The position numbers and the translations under genes were made by a program. A model generated the notes under the pieces. That model was not told where the DNA came from and made no database searches. It saw only the letters and a program-made list of their open reading frames with translations. A stretch of DNA of 57,105 nt from Nemertoderma westbladi (Eukaryota; Xenacoelomorpha; Nemertodermatida; Nemertodermatidae): the NCBI GenBank assembly GCA_032718475.1, contig JAUCBJ010007117.1:1-57105 (forward strand), written 5' to 3'. The number at the start of each line of letters is the position of its first letter. Position 1 is the first letter of the stretch. Shown piece after piece: positions 1 through 10,721 of the stretch.

Positions 1-2
1 GG

Positions 3-330
3 GCAGCCCTAAATATCAGCTGGAGACAACACATGACAAACGCCGAGCTTTATGGTACAATACCACCTGTATCAACCACCCTCCGTGAACGCAGATTAAG
101 ATTCAGTGGGCACTGAAGGCGAAGTAAAGACGAGGTCATACCAGATCTACTTCTCTGGCAACCAACTCATGGAAAGCGTAGTCGTGGACGACCTGCCATA
201 ACATATATAGATCAACTGGAAAGGGATACTGAACTTGGGAGAAACGAAATTGCGACAACTATGGAGAATCGGGAAGCCTGGAAGGATCTCATTTCCACTG
301 TCCGAGTTCACTCGACCTAGTAGTAGTAGT
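3..330 (+). pseudogene. 3' end of a LINE reverse transcriptase (C-terminal domain)
   Basis: The frame starting at base 3 encodes the C-terminal tail of an APE-type non-LTR retrotransposon polyprotein. It reads ALNISWRQHMTNAELYG, then RERRLRFSGH, then LLLWQPTHGKRSRGRP, and ends with HST and a TAG stop. The same layout (RLRFAGH, then LVLWQPHG) is seen in the three larger LINE copies of this window, but sequence divergence marks it as another subfamily. One internal TGA (114-116) falls right after FSGH, where the related copies have a further residue before the RR/RS motif, so the frame is dead. The element runs off the left edge of the window, and its stop merges into a (TAG)n tail. Confidence 0.85.
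318..330 (+). repeat. (TAG)n tail of the LINE
   Basis: Four TAG triplets directly follow the LINE coding end. The other LINE copies (near 11242, 17440 and 39336) end in the same triplet on the minus strand, so this is the family's 3' tail rather than a random microsatellite. Confidence 0.8.
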
Positions 331-1916
331 ATAACGTTACGGACGCAACTTTGTTACGGATGTTACACACCTTAATATTAAGAATTTCCCAATTAGATTT
401 CATCATATGAGTCTGATATTATGTCAGAAGATTCGTTTCCCATTGGGCATATTTTCTGTAAAAAAATTATTTGTCTATGCCATTTTTAAGGGGATGAAAA
501 AACTTTTGAAAAATTTTTGTTACGGACGTTACTTTTTGAAAGCATATATGAAAACATTCATGTGGATCGTTATGGATGTGACATATGGCATTATTATGTA
601 TGTTATCTTCATCTCGAGTTAAGACTTAGTTTTATACAAAAAACTGCATGGTAAACTATGCATCCAATGAGAAGGAATGTACATTTGAAATCATTGCTTT
701 TAAAAGAGTTTTTTTAGCAAATCATACTTGGGAGGATTATGTTGGATTTTTGACATTAAATATTGAAAATAATCTCGTTTATACTATTATTTTCGAAAAA
801 TTCAGTAATTTTACCCCTATAGGATAGATTTTTATATGCAGTATATAACTTTTCAAAAATGCATTCAATGTCACACTTTTTGTGGAATTACCCTATAGCA
901 ATTGCGACTTACATTATAGTGGTTTTGGAGTGAATTGAATGCTATTTCATAGACCCTACATGTGTCAGTTGCTGTTCTCCTTATATATGATTAAAATTAG
1001 TGAAGGTCGGCAGATCAGTGTGCAGTAGTGTGCATAGTGTGCATGAGTATGACAGATAACAAAGCATTTCCTAAAGAATGCGCTTTATAAGAAAATCATT
1101 AGCCATCCCATTGTGTTTAGTGTAAGTCATAGCTCTGTTTATATACTTAGAGCGCCACGTCCTAAAGGAACTGTTAGTATTTCCCGAAAGTAAATAATAT
1201 TTGTCAGAGATATTATAGTAACGAGCGATCGAATAATACAGTAAGTCTACACCGCAATAAGGTCAGAGCATCCGAATCCAGTCTCCCTTAACCGTAGGTG
1301 AATGGTCGCGCATAGGCTGGCTTCGGCTAATGTAACTTTATGTGTATCAAATACTTGTTATAGGCTAAAGTCGATTTATAACCTAGAAGACACCTAAAAT
1401 TGGCAGGTTAAACTGCTAAAGGTCTAAAAGCGCAAACAATAACAGTTATCTGTTTTAGATTGCAGTGTAGGCAATAAATATAGTTGTCTATTGTTCTGGT
1501 AAGAACAATAACAGTTATTCTTTCTTTATTGCAACGTAGGCAATAAAGGCAAAAGTACCGGTCGACCGTTAACCAGTAGGCCTAACTACCTAACCACCCG
1601 AACCGGTACTTACCGCAGTACAGGTACATCAGTATTATTCGATTGTGATAATTATATACCGGTAGGTCTTGATATTTAATCAGGGACTGCAGCCCTGGTT
1701 TTTTATTGAGATTTTACTTATTTCTGTCAGTTTTATTTATCTGTAAGTTAATATTGAGCAGAAGGCGTGTAAGCCTGCTCAGATTGTACAGATAATTTGT
1801 AGGCTGGATTGTTGTCTGACTGTTGTTAAGTCTGAAGAGATTGCAGTGTGTGTAGAGTGTATGTCCGATAAAGTACTAGTTAGGAACGTGGGGGCATCCA
1901 GTGCTGTAAGGTAAAT

Positions 1917-1939
1917 CCCCCCCCCCCCCCCCCCCCCCC
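1917..1939 (+). repeat. Poly-C tract, 23 bases
   Basis: An uninterrupted run of C read directly from the sequence. Runs of this kind (also G runs near 55505 and 55690) occur in the LTR-like regions of this window and are likely to vary in length. Confidence 0.9.
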
Positions 1940-3047
1940 GAAAGAATAAGTCGTACTACTCGGTTAGAACACCTACTAACTAACCATTTCAGAGTCTGCA
2001 TATACTGTAGTTTATTTAGGCTTGATAGTAGTCTGCCAGCGTTTGGTCTGTATTTTGTTTGTGTAGTCTGTATGGGTAGCGTAATATTTATTATTCAGAG
2101 TATATGCGATTATTCGCAACATACACAACCCCAAGTTTATTCCTACAGTAATTGTGCTTGTTATACATACCGATATATTTAAATTAACCCCGGTACTACA
2201 TCAGGGCTGTTTGGCGTAGGTAAAGACTGGTGATTTTATGCTCTGGTCACTCCGGCAGATACCGTGGTTCTTTTAGCTGTACAAGTATTTTTAACTGCTG
2301 GTTATTTGTTGTATAAGTACTTGTATCTAATTTAGGGTTTAGTTTACAGTGCTTTCCGAAGGTAATTAGTGTGTAGGCAGTATATTTGTGTTGTAAAGTG
2401 GTTAATAGGCACGTTAGCTATTGTTGGCTGCGGTAATTAACTTCTAGGTAGGAACACTCCGGGTACATAACGTAGTACTTATAGCGCTACGGCTGTAAGT
2501 CATCAGACGGTGGTATTTTCTTATCTAGACAACGCAATATATTTACTACTGCTTTATTATTTTCAAATACCGTAGTATCTTGTCCGTTTGTAAAAACCAG
2601 ATATTCTAACTCCTTGTTAGGCTGGCTTGTAGATTCCCCGTAAAATTAACCCTAAAAATTCGTACGTGTAATTTTTGTGTTTATTTAGAGATTGTAATCT
2701 CACCCCGTAATTGTACGTAATTTGTAGTAATAAGTAACTTAGGCAAGTATAATTATTTGTTTTAGTGTCCAACAAGTAGCACTTCACTGAGAGCGTACAG
2801 CTTCTGTGTAGTGACTCCTTACCAGAAATAATAACATTTACTTCAAATATTGACAAAACCCATTACAGGGTATATATATATATATATTATAAATCAACTC
2901 AAACCGATTTATAAAATAGTAGGCCTGTCATATAACAATTAGGTCTTAATATCAGTTGGACTGCTGCTTAAATAACGGTAATAAAGTAAAGTAAAGTAAC
3001 TAAGTAACCCAAAAATTCAGAAATTCAATTATTCTAAAATAATTGAC

Positions 3048-3245
3048 GTACCGGTATTTACGATAGGCTTATTATATTTATTTCTATAAATTTAAGCTGA
3101 AATTATATACCGGTATTCTGTAATTAATTCTAGTCTATAATTATACTTATATATACTATAAGTGTTAGCTGTATACCGGTATTCACGTTAGGCTTATTAT
3201 ATATCTATATATTTGAGCTGAAATTATATACTGGTATTCTGTGAC
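3048..3245 (+). repeat. Imperfect tandem duplication, about 126 bp apart
   Basis: The segment starting TACCGGTATTTACGATAGGC at 3048 recurs at 3174 as TACCGGTATTCACGTTAGGC. Both continue through a similar AT-rich stretch ending in GAAATTATATAC and GGTATTCTGT. This is a local duplication in non-coding DNA. Confidence 0.75.
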
Positions 3246-3582
3246 GAACCCTAATATTCTAATATACTTAGCATTAACTCATTTCACGTGCTGCGCGAAG
3301 GCCCCACTTCGTGTTAGGTCCTACTGTCTGTCTGTACGTAGCTCTGTAGTTGAGTACCAGTAGTACCCTGACCTAGTGCTGTAAGATATATACAGTCTAC
3401 TGACAATGTCCGATCGGTTATCCTGTGTCGCTGCTGCTCTACCTGGTTTCCCAAATATTACGGTGTCCTCGCTTGCATTCCTACCTCCACCCGTCACTGT
3501 ACTGCCTTACTTCTGTGCTGTAAATAAAGTAGTTATTTGCTGTTATCTACACGTTTTTCCCTCGTGGATGTTTTTCTCCCGA

Positions 3583-3597
3583 CTATTTATTTCTCAG
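3583..3597 (+). promoter_or_regulatory. Likely 3' splice site of the CPEB exon
   Basis: A pyrimidine-rich stretch ending in TTATTTCTCAG lies immediately before the first base of recognisable CPEB coding sequence. Homology to the CPEB family begins exactly here (GIDTDK), which supports a real intron/exon border in codon phase 1. Confidence 0.65.
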
Positions 3598-3979
3598 GAA
3601 TCGACACCGACAAGTTCAAGTACCCAATAGGATCCGGGCGCGTAACATTCGGTAACCACCACAGTTTCATCGAGATCCTGCCTTCATCGAGATCAAAGCT
3701 CCGAAGTTTAGCAAGAAGATCCAGGTGGACCCCTACCTCGAGGACGAGATGTGCTCCCTCTGCGGGGTCAACAACGGCCCGTTCTTCTGTCGGGACCCGC
3801 TCTGCTTCAAGTACTTCTGTCGCACCTGTTGGCTGTGGCAACACTGCAGTTACTCACAGCGCTCCCATAGGCCGCTAATGCGAAATCAAAAACCCCACAA
3901 ACTCTTCGGTTATGGGTTGTCTCTTTTAGTTCCAGAGGGACGTCTTATTTCAATAAACATTACTCGCTCGATTGGTTAA
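3598..3979 (+). pseudogene. C-terminal exon of a CPEB-family protein, frame broken
   Basis: CPEB proteins bind U-rich elements in mRNA 3' UTRs and control polyadenylation and translation. The exon opens with the end of the second RNA-recognition motif (GIDTDKFKYPIGSGRVTFG, then HHSFIE). After a frame change it continues [22 protein letters not shown] into the ZZ-type zinc-binding domain ([20 protein letters not shown]...H, PLMRNQK). Family members have about four codons between the two parts; here there are five bases (3675-3679), which shifts the frame. A stop follows at 3977-3979 and AATAAA lies just before it. I see no upstream exons in the window. It could be a gene fragment or pseudogene, or a real last exon with a small assembly deletion. 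Confidence 0.7.
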
Positions 3980-4428
3980 TTAAGGATTATAATTATACGA
4001 TACCAGAAAATGGATGTATTTGAAAAAGCTGTTATTAGATACATAGAGGACGGGTGTTGAAAGATAATGTTTTGCATTATTTTCAATGACAACTTTTACA
4101 TAACACCGTCTAATTATGAATACAATACCAACTACTGTATTTATGCTTTAAATTCAAAAATAATTGAGGTATTTATTGCACACAGTAGGTCAAATTGATA
4201 TTAACCTAATAGGGTTAAGGGTAAGATAAATACGTATATATATAAGATAAAGACATATAGATATAAACATTCGAAAAAGGAATATATAAATAATTATACA
4301 TGCTAACAATCAAAAAAGGAAACAATCAATGAGACACTTTTATAATTGTACTGTTACTGTTCTGGGATTAAGTTTGACTTGTTCTATGTGATTGGAGAAT
4401 ATGATAATAGTTCCATTTAATTATCAGT
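3980..4428. other. 3' flank of BEL element 1, no gene
   Basis: AT-rich sequence between the CPEB exon and the stop codon of the minus-strand BEL element. A 3' LTR copy of 10344-10721 was expected here but I could not find one. The only relation to the other end is a 12-base inverted match, GGACGGGTGTTG at 4048-4059. Confidence 0.6.
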
Positions 4429-7400
4429 CTAGTTGTTTTCTGCATCATCTAATATTTCTAAAGGGTAAAGTTGACCAATGGAGCGAATTAAATTCTTTGC
4501 TTCCCGATTCCGAGGGGCAATCGTGATTCTAGCGGAACGGATTCGGCCGTCTTTGGAAACAATCAAGTCTGTTATACGGCAAAGTTTCCATAGACATCGC
4601 GGAAGTGATTCATTGTGTAATAAACAGACGTCGCCAACTTTGGGAGATAGGGCAGTCTGAGGGGGTAGATTGTTTGCGATATGGAAACTTCTTAATTCTC
4701 GAAGATAATCTGTACGCCAGGCCTTCCAGAAAGCATTCCGTGCTTTCTCTAAGTAACCATGTCTATCTAATATGTTCGATCTTTTGATCTTTGAATTTGG
4801 ATTTGGTAAAGTTCCCTTTACGCTTGTATCAGGCAAAGCACAAAGTCGTTTGCCAACAAGGAAATAACTTGGCGAAAGTGGACGAATATCATCGTCAAGT
4901 TTAGAATACACGTACGTGATTGGTCGGCTATTAATAGCCGCTTCTACGCTTAAAATAACACTATGGAGTTCATCAGCCGTCAGAACAGCCCTTCCTATGA
5001 CTTTATAAACGGCTGTTTTTACTGTGCCTACGAGGCGTTCAATGAAACCAAAAGCTGATGGGTTGCGTGCAACATTGTATTTCCATTGAATATTGAGATC
5101 ACCAAAAAGTCTAACTACCTCGGGATCTTGTAGAAATGCGCGATAGACTCTAAGTTCTTTAGCAGACTTTTTGAAATTAGTTGCGTTATCACTGTAAATG
5201 AGGGATGGGATACCTCTTCTGGCTATAAACCGTCTGAAACAATTCATAAACGAAATGGCTGTTAGTGAACCAACTAACTCTAGATGAATTGCTCGAGTAG
5301 CTGCACAGGTGAAGAGTGAGAGCCACATTTTTCCTGTTGTTTGGTCAGCATCATGTGGTTTTGAAATCACTTTTAAAGGACCTGCGAAATCCACGCCAAT
5401 TGCTTCAAAAGGACTTGACGATTGAGTAGTTCTTGGATGTGGCAATGGACTTACTTCTGGTTTCGTAAAGGGCTTTCCTTGGATGCGTTTACATTGAAAA
5501 CAAGAAGAAATCATTTGTTTGACAACCCGCCGCCCACTTGGGATCCAATAGCGTTCTCGAACATCCACAAGTGTATCTCTGACTCTGGCATGCAAAACAC
5601 GCTCGTGCGAATTAAGAATGACTAGACGAGTGTAGTGCGAGTCTGGTGGTAGCAATATAGGGTTTTGCGTGTGTAAGGGAATTAATTCATTTGCAACACG
5701 GCCTTGGCACACAAGCAGGCCATTATTGTTAATCTTCAGATTGAGCTGTTTCACAATATTTGGGCAAGAGGTTGACCTTTTATGCAAATATTCGAAAGCA
5801 CAAGGGTAGGCGGACATCTGGGCTTTATATAATATGAGTACTTCTGCTTGTTGTAATTCGAGTGCTGTAATATAAGGAAGTAATAACAGCTGCTTGTCAC
5901 ACCCTTTCTGGGTAAAAGTTCTTATTTTTAAATTATTACTGAATCTAAGAATCCAGGCCATGATACGTAGAAGGGACTGTTTGCTGCTAAATTTCTCAAC
6001 ATTTATTACATTAAACTCTTCCTTGTTTGACACTGTGACAGCTAATGCAGCAATTGGGGTTGACTTAAATTCTTTTAAACAGTCACGTGACACACGTGAT
6101 TCCCGTATCACAGGTGATGTGGGCCATTTGGACTCCTCATCCAACAGGAAGGGTGGTCCTTGAAACCAATGTTTGCTTCTAACTAAATTAACTGCAGACA
6201 TGCCACGCGTTGGTAAATCTGCTGGGTTTAAAACTCCTGGGCAGTGACGCCAAATTGAATCTGTGGCCTTTGTTAATTCTAAAATTACTTTCAACCTGTT
6301 ATGAACAAATTGACCGTATCTGCTTGGATCAGGTGATTTAACCCAATAAAGGACATCAATTGCATCTGTCCAACAATAGCTACGTGATATTTTGAGCGCA
6401 ATATTTGCTGCCACGTTTCTTAGTAAACGGACCCCTATAAATGCACCTAGAAGTTCTTTGCGGGGAGTAGAGCAACCATCTTTTGGTGCTTGTTTAGACT
6501 TGCTTGTTATTAAGTGACAGGTAATTGTGGAATCTTCATAGGTTATTCTAATGTAAATAGCTGCAGCGTACAAATGTAAACTTGCATCTGCAAACATATG
6601 CAATTCATACTGTGTTGGTTCCTGTGGGCCTATAATGCAACGTGGGACAGTGACATTATTCAATACTAGTAAATCAGAGACCCATTTTTGCCATTGTGAT
6701 GTCACTTTGTCAGAAAGTGGTGAGTCCCAATTTAAAGACTTTGCTTGGGTAATTTCTCTGAATGCTATTTTTAATGGTGCCAACCACGGCGACAATAATC
6801 CGAGAGGATCATAGATTCGAGCTATGAGTTTCAGCAGAGACTTGCGGGTAGGTTTTAGTGTTGCAATACTCTCGTGAATATGATCCAGATTGTAACCTAA
6901 GCAATCCGTGGATGTATTCCAAATTTGACCCAACACTCTAGTTGCCTTGCCATCAGGGTTTGGTAACATTAGGGATTCTTTTGCGTAAGTTGTGTCCTCT
7001 TCCGTTAATACAGGGACTGAGTTAACGTCCATGGGGAATATTTGTGGTGTTTCGATTTCATCAATGATGGTTTGTAACTTTACGCAATTTGTCGCCCATT
7101 TTCTTAAATCAAAACCTCCTTCGGACATAGACGATTTGGCAATTTTGTACAATGAAAATGCTGTATCAAAATCTTTTGCGCCGGATACAAGGTCATCCAT
7201 GTATAAATCTTGCAAAAATTTGTCTATTGCACTATGCATGGCGTTAGTGACTTTTGGTAATTTACCTTTTAAATGTGATTTAATTATATCACCTAGTACA
7301 TATGGGCAAACGGTTAGTCCAAACATAGCTCTTGTATAACGATATATTACAATATCTGGATTGTGTGGGTCAACATTGTTTATATCTTTCACCCACAAGA

Positions 7401-10110
7401 ACCGAAGCAGATCTCGATCACGCTGCTTAATGCCACATTGCATGAATGCTTGTTTGATATCAGCTACCAGGGCTATGCGGTACGTCCTGAGACGCAGTAA
7501 AATATCAAAAATTAAGGGTAACTGATTTGGACCAGATGGTAGACAATCATTTAGTGAAATACCAATGTTGCGATCGATTGCACTTGCATTAAATACAATT
7601 CTGAGTTTTGTTGTGCCGTGATTCTCTCGAATTATTCCTCTATGTGGGATATAATGTATTAATGTATTTTCAGAATTGTTGATATCGACCTTTTCAATGT
7701 AACCATTACGAACGTGTTCTTGAAACACGTCATCGTAGCTGTGCAGCGAGTCAGTGTTTATCAATTTGATCAGGAGAGTTTTCAACTGAGCCACACATCG
7801 TCCGTAATGGTGTGGGAGAGAGGAAACGTTTCGAATCCAAGGTAATGCAACCTGATAAATCCCATCTATGAACTCGATCTTTAAGTCAATCTCTGGGGCG
7901 GTATCCTTTGGTGAAATGCCAATGGATTCCAGGGACCAGAAGTTTTGTAGTAGTGTTAATATTTGTGTCTCTGTGTTATTGACAGAGACACACTGACTTG
8001 GTTGGTTACTGTGAACCAATAAGCTAGCCGAAATTATGGGATCTGGTTTGTCGTTATTGTTTACTTGGAAGGTTGTTTGAAAGTTGTTGCAAACAGGTCC
8101 ATTCAATAGATATCCAAAACAACTTTCTATAGCAACCAAGCTATTGCCGTGGTCGCGCAAAATGTTTCCTGTAACTAATGACCAATATAAATCAGCTCCA
8201 ATAAGGAGCTCGACATCGAAAGGATCTGTGCTTGAAACATTAGGATTTGCTAATGGTAAATGCTTAAATTTCCTGCTTTCACTGATCATATTAGCTGGGA
8301 CACTATTGTTGATTGGTTCACAAATTGCATCAGTAACAAGTACGTTAATTGTAGCGACTTTATTGTTACGCAATTTTAATTTTAATTCCACTAAATCATG
8401 TCTTTGTTCAACGTTTGAGACTTTCGGATTTCCTTTGCCCAGAAATCCTTTGGCTATGAGTGTTTCTGAAGCAACAACAGGAAGGTTCCAGACGTCACAA
8501 ATCGCCTTGTTGATAAAGCTGCGTTGCGCCGAGTTATCAAATAAAGTGTTTATCATAAACATATTATTTGATTTATCAAATGCTTGAATCGTAGCTGTCT
8601 GTAATGTAGTATCTTGATTTATTTGCTTTACAGGTGTTATCATTGACGAAACCGCATTTACATTGCTTTCACAAGCGACTGAACTGACTGGCACTGGAGG
8701 AGTGGTGTTAGAATTGCCTGATAACATGCGTCGAGAGTTGGGACAAATTGCTGAGTTGTGAGATGGGCTTTGGCAAAAATAACACAATTTCGTAGACGAA
8801 CATTGGTTTGCCATATGGCCATTTGCCAAGCATTTTGTACAACGTGATTTTTCATTCAAAACACGTCGGCGACTGGAAGGCTCCGTTATATATGTGCAAC
8901 TATTTGAAAAATGTCTTTCATTACAAAAAGCACAAGTTGGTATCTTGATTGCTGATTGAATTACACGATTATCCGATGGTGCTTGCCCTTGCTGCGCGGC
9001 CAGTCTATATTTGTGCTTGTTGGGAGCTTGTTTTGTCGCAACAGTAAAATTAGATACTGTAGGTGTGTTGGGACGAGTATGCTTTTGTGGGGGGTTGTTT
9101 TGTGGAGATGGTGCGGGTATTTGTTGAGATGTGGCGGCAGAAGTTGTGGGGTTTATTGCATTTCTTATTGCCTCTTTTGCGGTTACATATTTGCCTAATT
9201 CATCTAACAGCCATTGCAAATCACCGATCCTGCCCCCATTTTTCAGAACCATTTCCTCGGCTATCCCGCTAGGGATTGCCCTAATAATATCTGGCACAAC
9301 AGTACGCTGATATTCAAGCATTGCTACACCCAATGCTTCTAAGGCCCGGGAATGAGTAAGGCAGTGATCATATACCTTTCGCAGCGACGGCTGTGTTTTG
9401 CCAGCTAATCGCATTTGCTCGATATGAGCTGCTATTATTTGGTCAGGATTTCCATACCTGTCCTCGAGAAGTTTAAGCCCTATTGCGTAATTTGTTCCAT
9501 TAATAGCTAAACCCCCAATTGTGTCGAGGGCATCCCCTCTCAAACTTTGTTTTAGATACTGAAATTTTGTTATCTCGGGTAAGTCTGCATCATCCACTGC
9601 CGTCTTAAAGGCTTCATGCCAGCCCTTGTATTGCAATAAATTGCCACTATACGTGGGAGGACTTAGCTTTGGTAACATTGATCGGGCTAGTACTCTACCC
9701 TCAACTCCTGAATGGAGAAAGGATAGAGAAGTATTTTGATTGGTTGAGTTATATATGGGATTGGTGCGTGGGAACGTTGAAGTATTCAAGTTTTGTGAAA
9801 GACCTGAGGGTGCACTTACAGTTTGCTTTAATTGAGATAAACAGTTATGTATTTTTACTTGGTACTCATCTTGTGTCTCGAGGTCTTCCTCCATATCCTC
9901 TTCGTCCATAAATGATCCGACCGTGAGATCCGCCTCATCAAGCCTCTTCCTAAGATCGGTTAAGTCGTCGATCCATGTTGTGAGATCAGTAAGATGAGAT
10001 GTTAAGTCAACATGCTTCAACAATCGCGTTACCTTTCCGCGAACAACACCTCGAATCCGCTTTTCCTTTATGAGATTGAGAGCATCGTCATCGTTTCCTT
10101 CACTCATCAT
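4429..10110 (-). CDS. BEL/Pao retrotransposon Gag-Pol polyprotein, intact frame
   Basis: A single 1893-aa frame with the full BEL/Pao order. In order: a charged N-terminus; a DUF1759-type Gag core (PPTYSGNLLQYKGW, around residue 150); CCHC knuckles (CAFCNERHFSNSC, CTKCLANGHMANQC, CYFCQSPSHNSAIC, around 390-460); an aspartic protease-like segment (TLFDNSAQRSFI, around 520); reverse transcriptase (ADIKQAFMQ, YMDD near 970); RNase H (MFADAS near 1170, RHCPGVLNPAD); and integrase with a CFQC zinc motif and D-D-E residues in VDFAGP, YSDNATNF and FIERLVG (about 1570-1690). A DUF5641-like C-terminus follows. The protease reads D-N-S where D-S/T-G is usual. The protein would assemble particles, copy its RNA into DNA and integrate it. 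The start is a double Met 216 nt inside the primer-binding site. Confidence 0.93.
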   Translation of the reverse strand: MMSEGNDDDALNLIKEKRIRGVVRGKVTRLLKHVDLTSHLTDLTTWIDDLTDLRKRLDEADLTVGSFMDEEDMEEDLETQDEYQVKIHNCLSQLKQTVSAPSGLSQNLNTSTFPRTNPIYNSTNQNTSLSFLHSGVEGRVLARSMLPKLSPPTYSGNLLQYKGWHEAFKTAVDDADLPEITKFQYLKQSLRGDALDTIGGLAINGTNYAIGLKLLEDRYGNPDQIIAAHIEQMRLAGKTQPSLRKVYDHCLTHSRALEALGVAMLEYQRTVVPDIIRAIPSGIAEEMVLKNGGRIGDLQWLLDELGKYVTAKEAIRNAINPTTSAATSQQIPAPSPQNNPPQKHTRPNTPTVSNFTVATKQAPNKHKYRLAAQQGQAPSDNRVIQSAIKIPTCAFCNERHFSNSCTYITEPSSRRRVLNEKSRCTKCLANGHMANQCSSTKLCYFCQSPSHNSAICPNSRRMLSGNSNTTPPVPVSSVACESNVNAVSSMITPVKQINQDTTLQTATIQAFDKSNNMFMINTLFDNSAQRSFINKAICDVWNLPVVASETLIAKGFLGKGNPKVSNVEQRHDLVELKLKLRNNKVATINVLVTDAICEPINNSVPANMISESRKFKHLPLANPNVSSTDPFDVELLIGADLYWSLVTGNILRDHGNSLVAIESCFGYLLNGPVCNNFQTTFQVNNNDKPDPIISASLLVHSNQPSQCVSVNNTETQILTLLQNFWSLESIGISPKDTAPEIDLKIEFIDGIYQVALPWIRNVSSLPHHYGRCVAQLKTLLIKLINTDSLHSYDDVFQEHVRNGYIEKVDINNSENTLIHYIPHRGIIRENHGTTKLRIVFNASAIDRNIGISLNDCLPSGPNQLPLIFDILLRLRTYRIALVADIKQAFMQCGIKQRDRDLLRFLWVKDINNVDPHNPDIVIYRYTRAMFGLTVCPYVLGDIIKSHLKGKLPKVTNAMHSAIDKFLQDLYMDDLVSGAKDFDTAFSLYKIAKSSMSEGGFDLRKWATNCVKLQTIIDEIETPQIFPMDVNSVPVLTEEDTTYAKESLMLPNPDGKATRVLGQIWNTSTDCLGYNLDHIHESIATLKPTRKSLLKLIARIYDPLGLLSPWLAPLKIAFREITQAKSLNWDSPLSDKVTSQWQKWVSDLLVLNNVTVPRCIIGPQEPTQYELHMFADASLHLYAAAIYIRITYEDSTITCHLITSKSKQAPKDGCSTPRKELLGAFIGVRLLRNVAANIALKISRSYCWTDAIDVLYWVKSPDPSRYGQFVHNRLKVILELTKATDSIWRHCPGVLNPADLPTRGMSAVNLVRSKHWFQGPPFLLDEESKWPTSPVIRESRVSRDCLKEFKSTPIAALAVTVSNKEEFNVINVEKFSSKQSLLRIMAWILRFSNNLKIRTFTQKGCDKQLLLLPYITALELQQAEVLILYKAQMSAYPCAFEYLHKRSTSCPNIVKQLNLKINNNGLLVCQGRVANELIPLHTQNPILLPPDSHYTRLVILNSHERVLHARVRDTLVDVRERYWIPSGRRVVKQMISSCFQCKRIQGKPFTKPEVSPLPHPRTTQSSSPFEAIGVDFAGPLKVISKPHDADQTTGKMWLSLFTCAATRAIHLELVGSLTAISFMNCFRRFIARRGIPSLIYSDNATNFKKSAKELRVYRAFLQDPEVVRLFGDLNIQWKYNVARNPSAFGFIERLVGTVKTAVYKVIGRAVLTADELHSVILSVEAAINSRPITYVYSKLDDDIRPLSPSYFLVGKRLCALPDTSVKGTLPNPNSKIKRSNILDRHGYLEKARNAFWKAWRTDYLRELRSFHIANNLPPQTALSPKVGDVCLLHNESLPRCLWKLCRITDLIVSKDGRIRSARITIAPRNREAKNLIRSIGQLYPLEILDDAENN

Positions 10111-10326
10111 ACGGTTATTGGTCGCGGTGGGAGAACCCTGGTTGAATGAAAAGAGAAGAAGACAGAAACCGTCCGAAGTTGGATTACCAGTACCCTACTT
10201 GTAACGTACTGGTACTGTAGACAGAGATACTCAGGTAAGTTGATATGAATAATAAATGACAGAGCAGCGGTGTGATTTAAATTGAAGAACTCACCCGGAT
10301 TTATTTTTGTTGGATGTTGTCGGATT

Positions 10327-10343
10327 CCCCTTATCGGGCGCCA
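10327..10343 (-). promoter_or_regulatory. Primer-binding site of BEL element 1
   Basis: On the minus strand TGGCGCCCGATAAGGGG immediately follows an LTR ending in CTATGACA. TGG plus a tRNA-3'-end-like sequence right after a CA terminus is the expected minus-strand primer site of an LTR retroelement. The priming tRNA was not identified. Confidence 0.7.
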
Positions 10344-10721
10344 TGTCATAGAAGTAGCGTAAGTAAGCCCAAGTTATTGCCGCTCTCCATGAATTGAAAG
10401 TGAATTGAAAGATGACTTTAATTGATTATATTAACTTAAGAATAATCTACTGTACTAAACATGTAAATAAGCCCCTACTGTATGTACAGTGACAGAGCTT
10501 GGAAGATAGTGAGTGCATTCTGCCAAACCTGGCAAAGCCTTTTTATCTGTAGTATTCACATAGGCATCAACATGACCTTAATTAATTGTTAATTAACGGT
10601 CTGATATTGAATGTTGTGGTGTACAGAATGTGGAGTTGTCACTATACAAACAGTATTACATAAGGGTGACGACACATTGTGCACGGTTAACAATTTAAAT
10701 GATATTAAATTAATTACAACA
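10344..10721 (-). mobile_element. 5' LTR of BEL element 1, 378 bp
   Basis: The limits are read from the TG...CA ends: on the minus strand it starts TGTTGTAATT and ends CTATGACA, directly before the primer-binding site. A TATA-like ATAAAAAG lies inside, near 10540. The partner LTR at the far end of the element was not found, so the outer limit rests on the terminal dinucleotides only. Confidence 0.6.

Larger units (their letters stand above)
331..3597. other. AT-rich non-coding stretch, no gene recognised
   Basis: No convincing coding frame is visible; the few short ORFs have no recognisable domains. The stretch holds a 23-base C run (1917-1939), a (TA)n run (2871-2888), a 47-bp direct repeat (1435-1481 and 1504-1550, carrying AACAATAACAGTTAT), a hairpin near 1756 (GAGCAG/CTGCTC arms), a palindromic CAGGGACTGCAGCCCTG near 1683 and several TACCGGTA octamers. 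Its texture resembles the LTR/leader sequence around elements 2 and 3, so it may be old LTR sequence. I found no matching partner. Confidence 0.5.

Noticed and set aside
3406-3630. Plus-strand ORF overlapping the CPEB exon start
   Set aside because: Wrong frame for the CPEB homology and crosses the splice acceptor.
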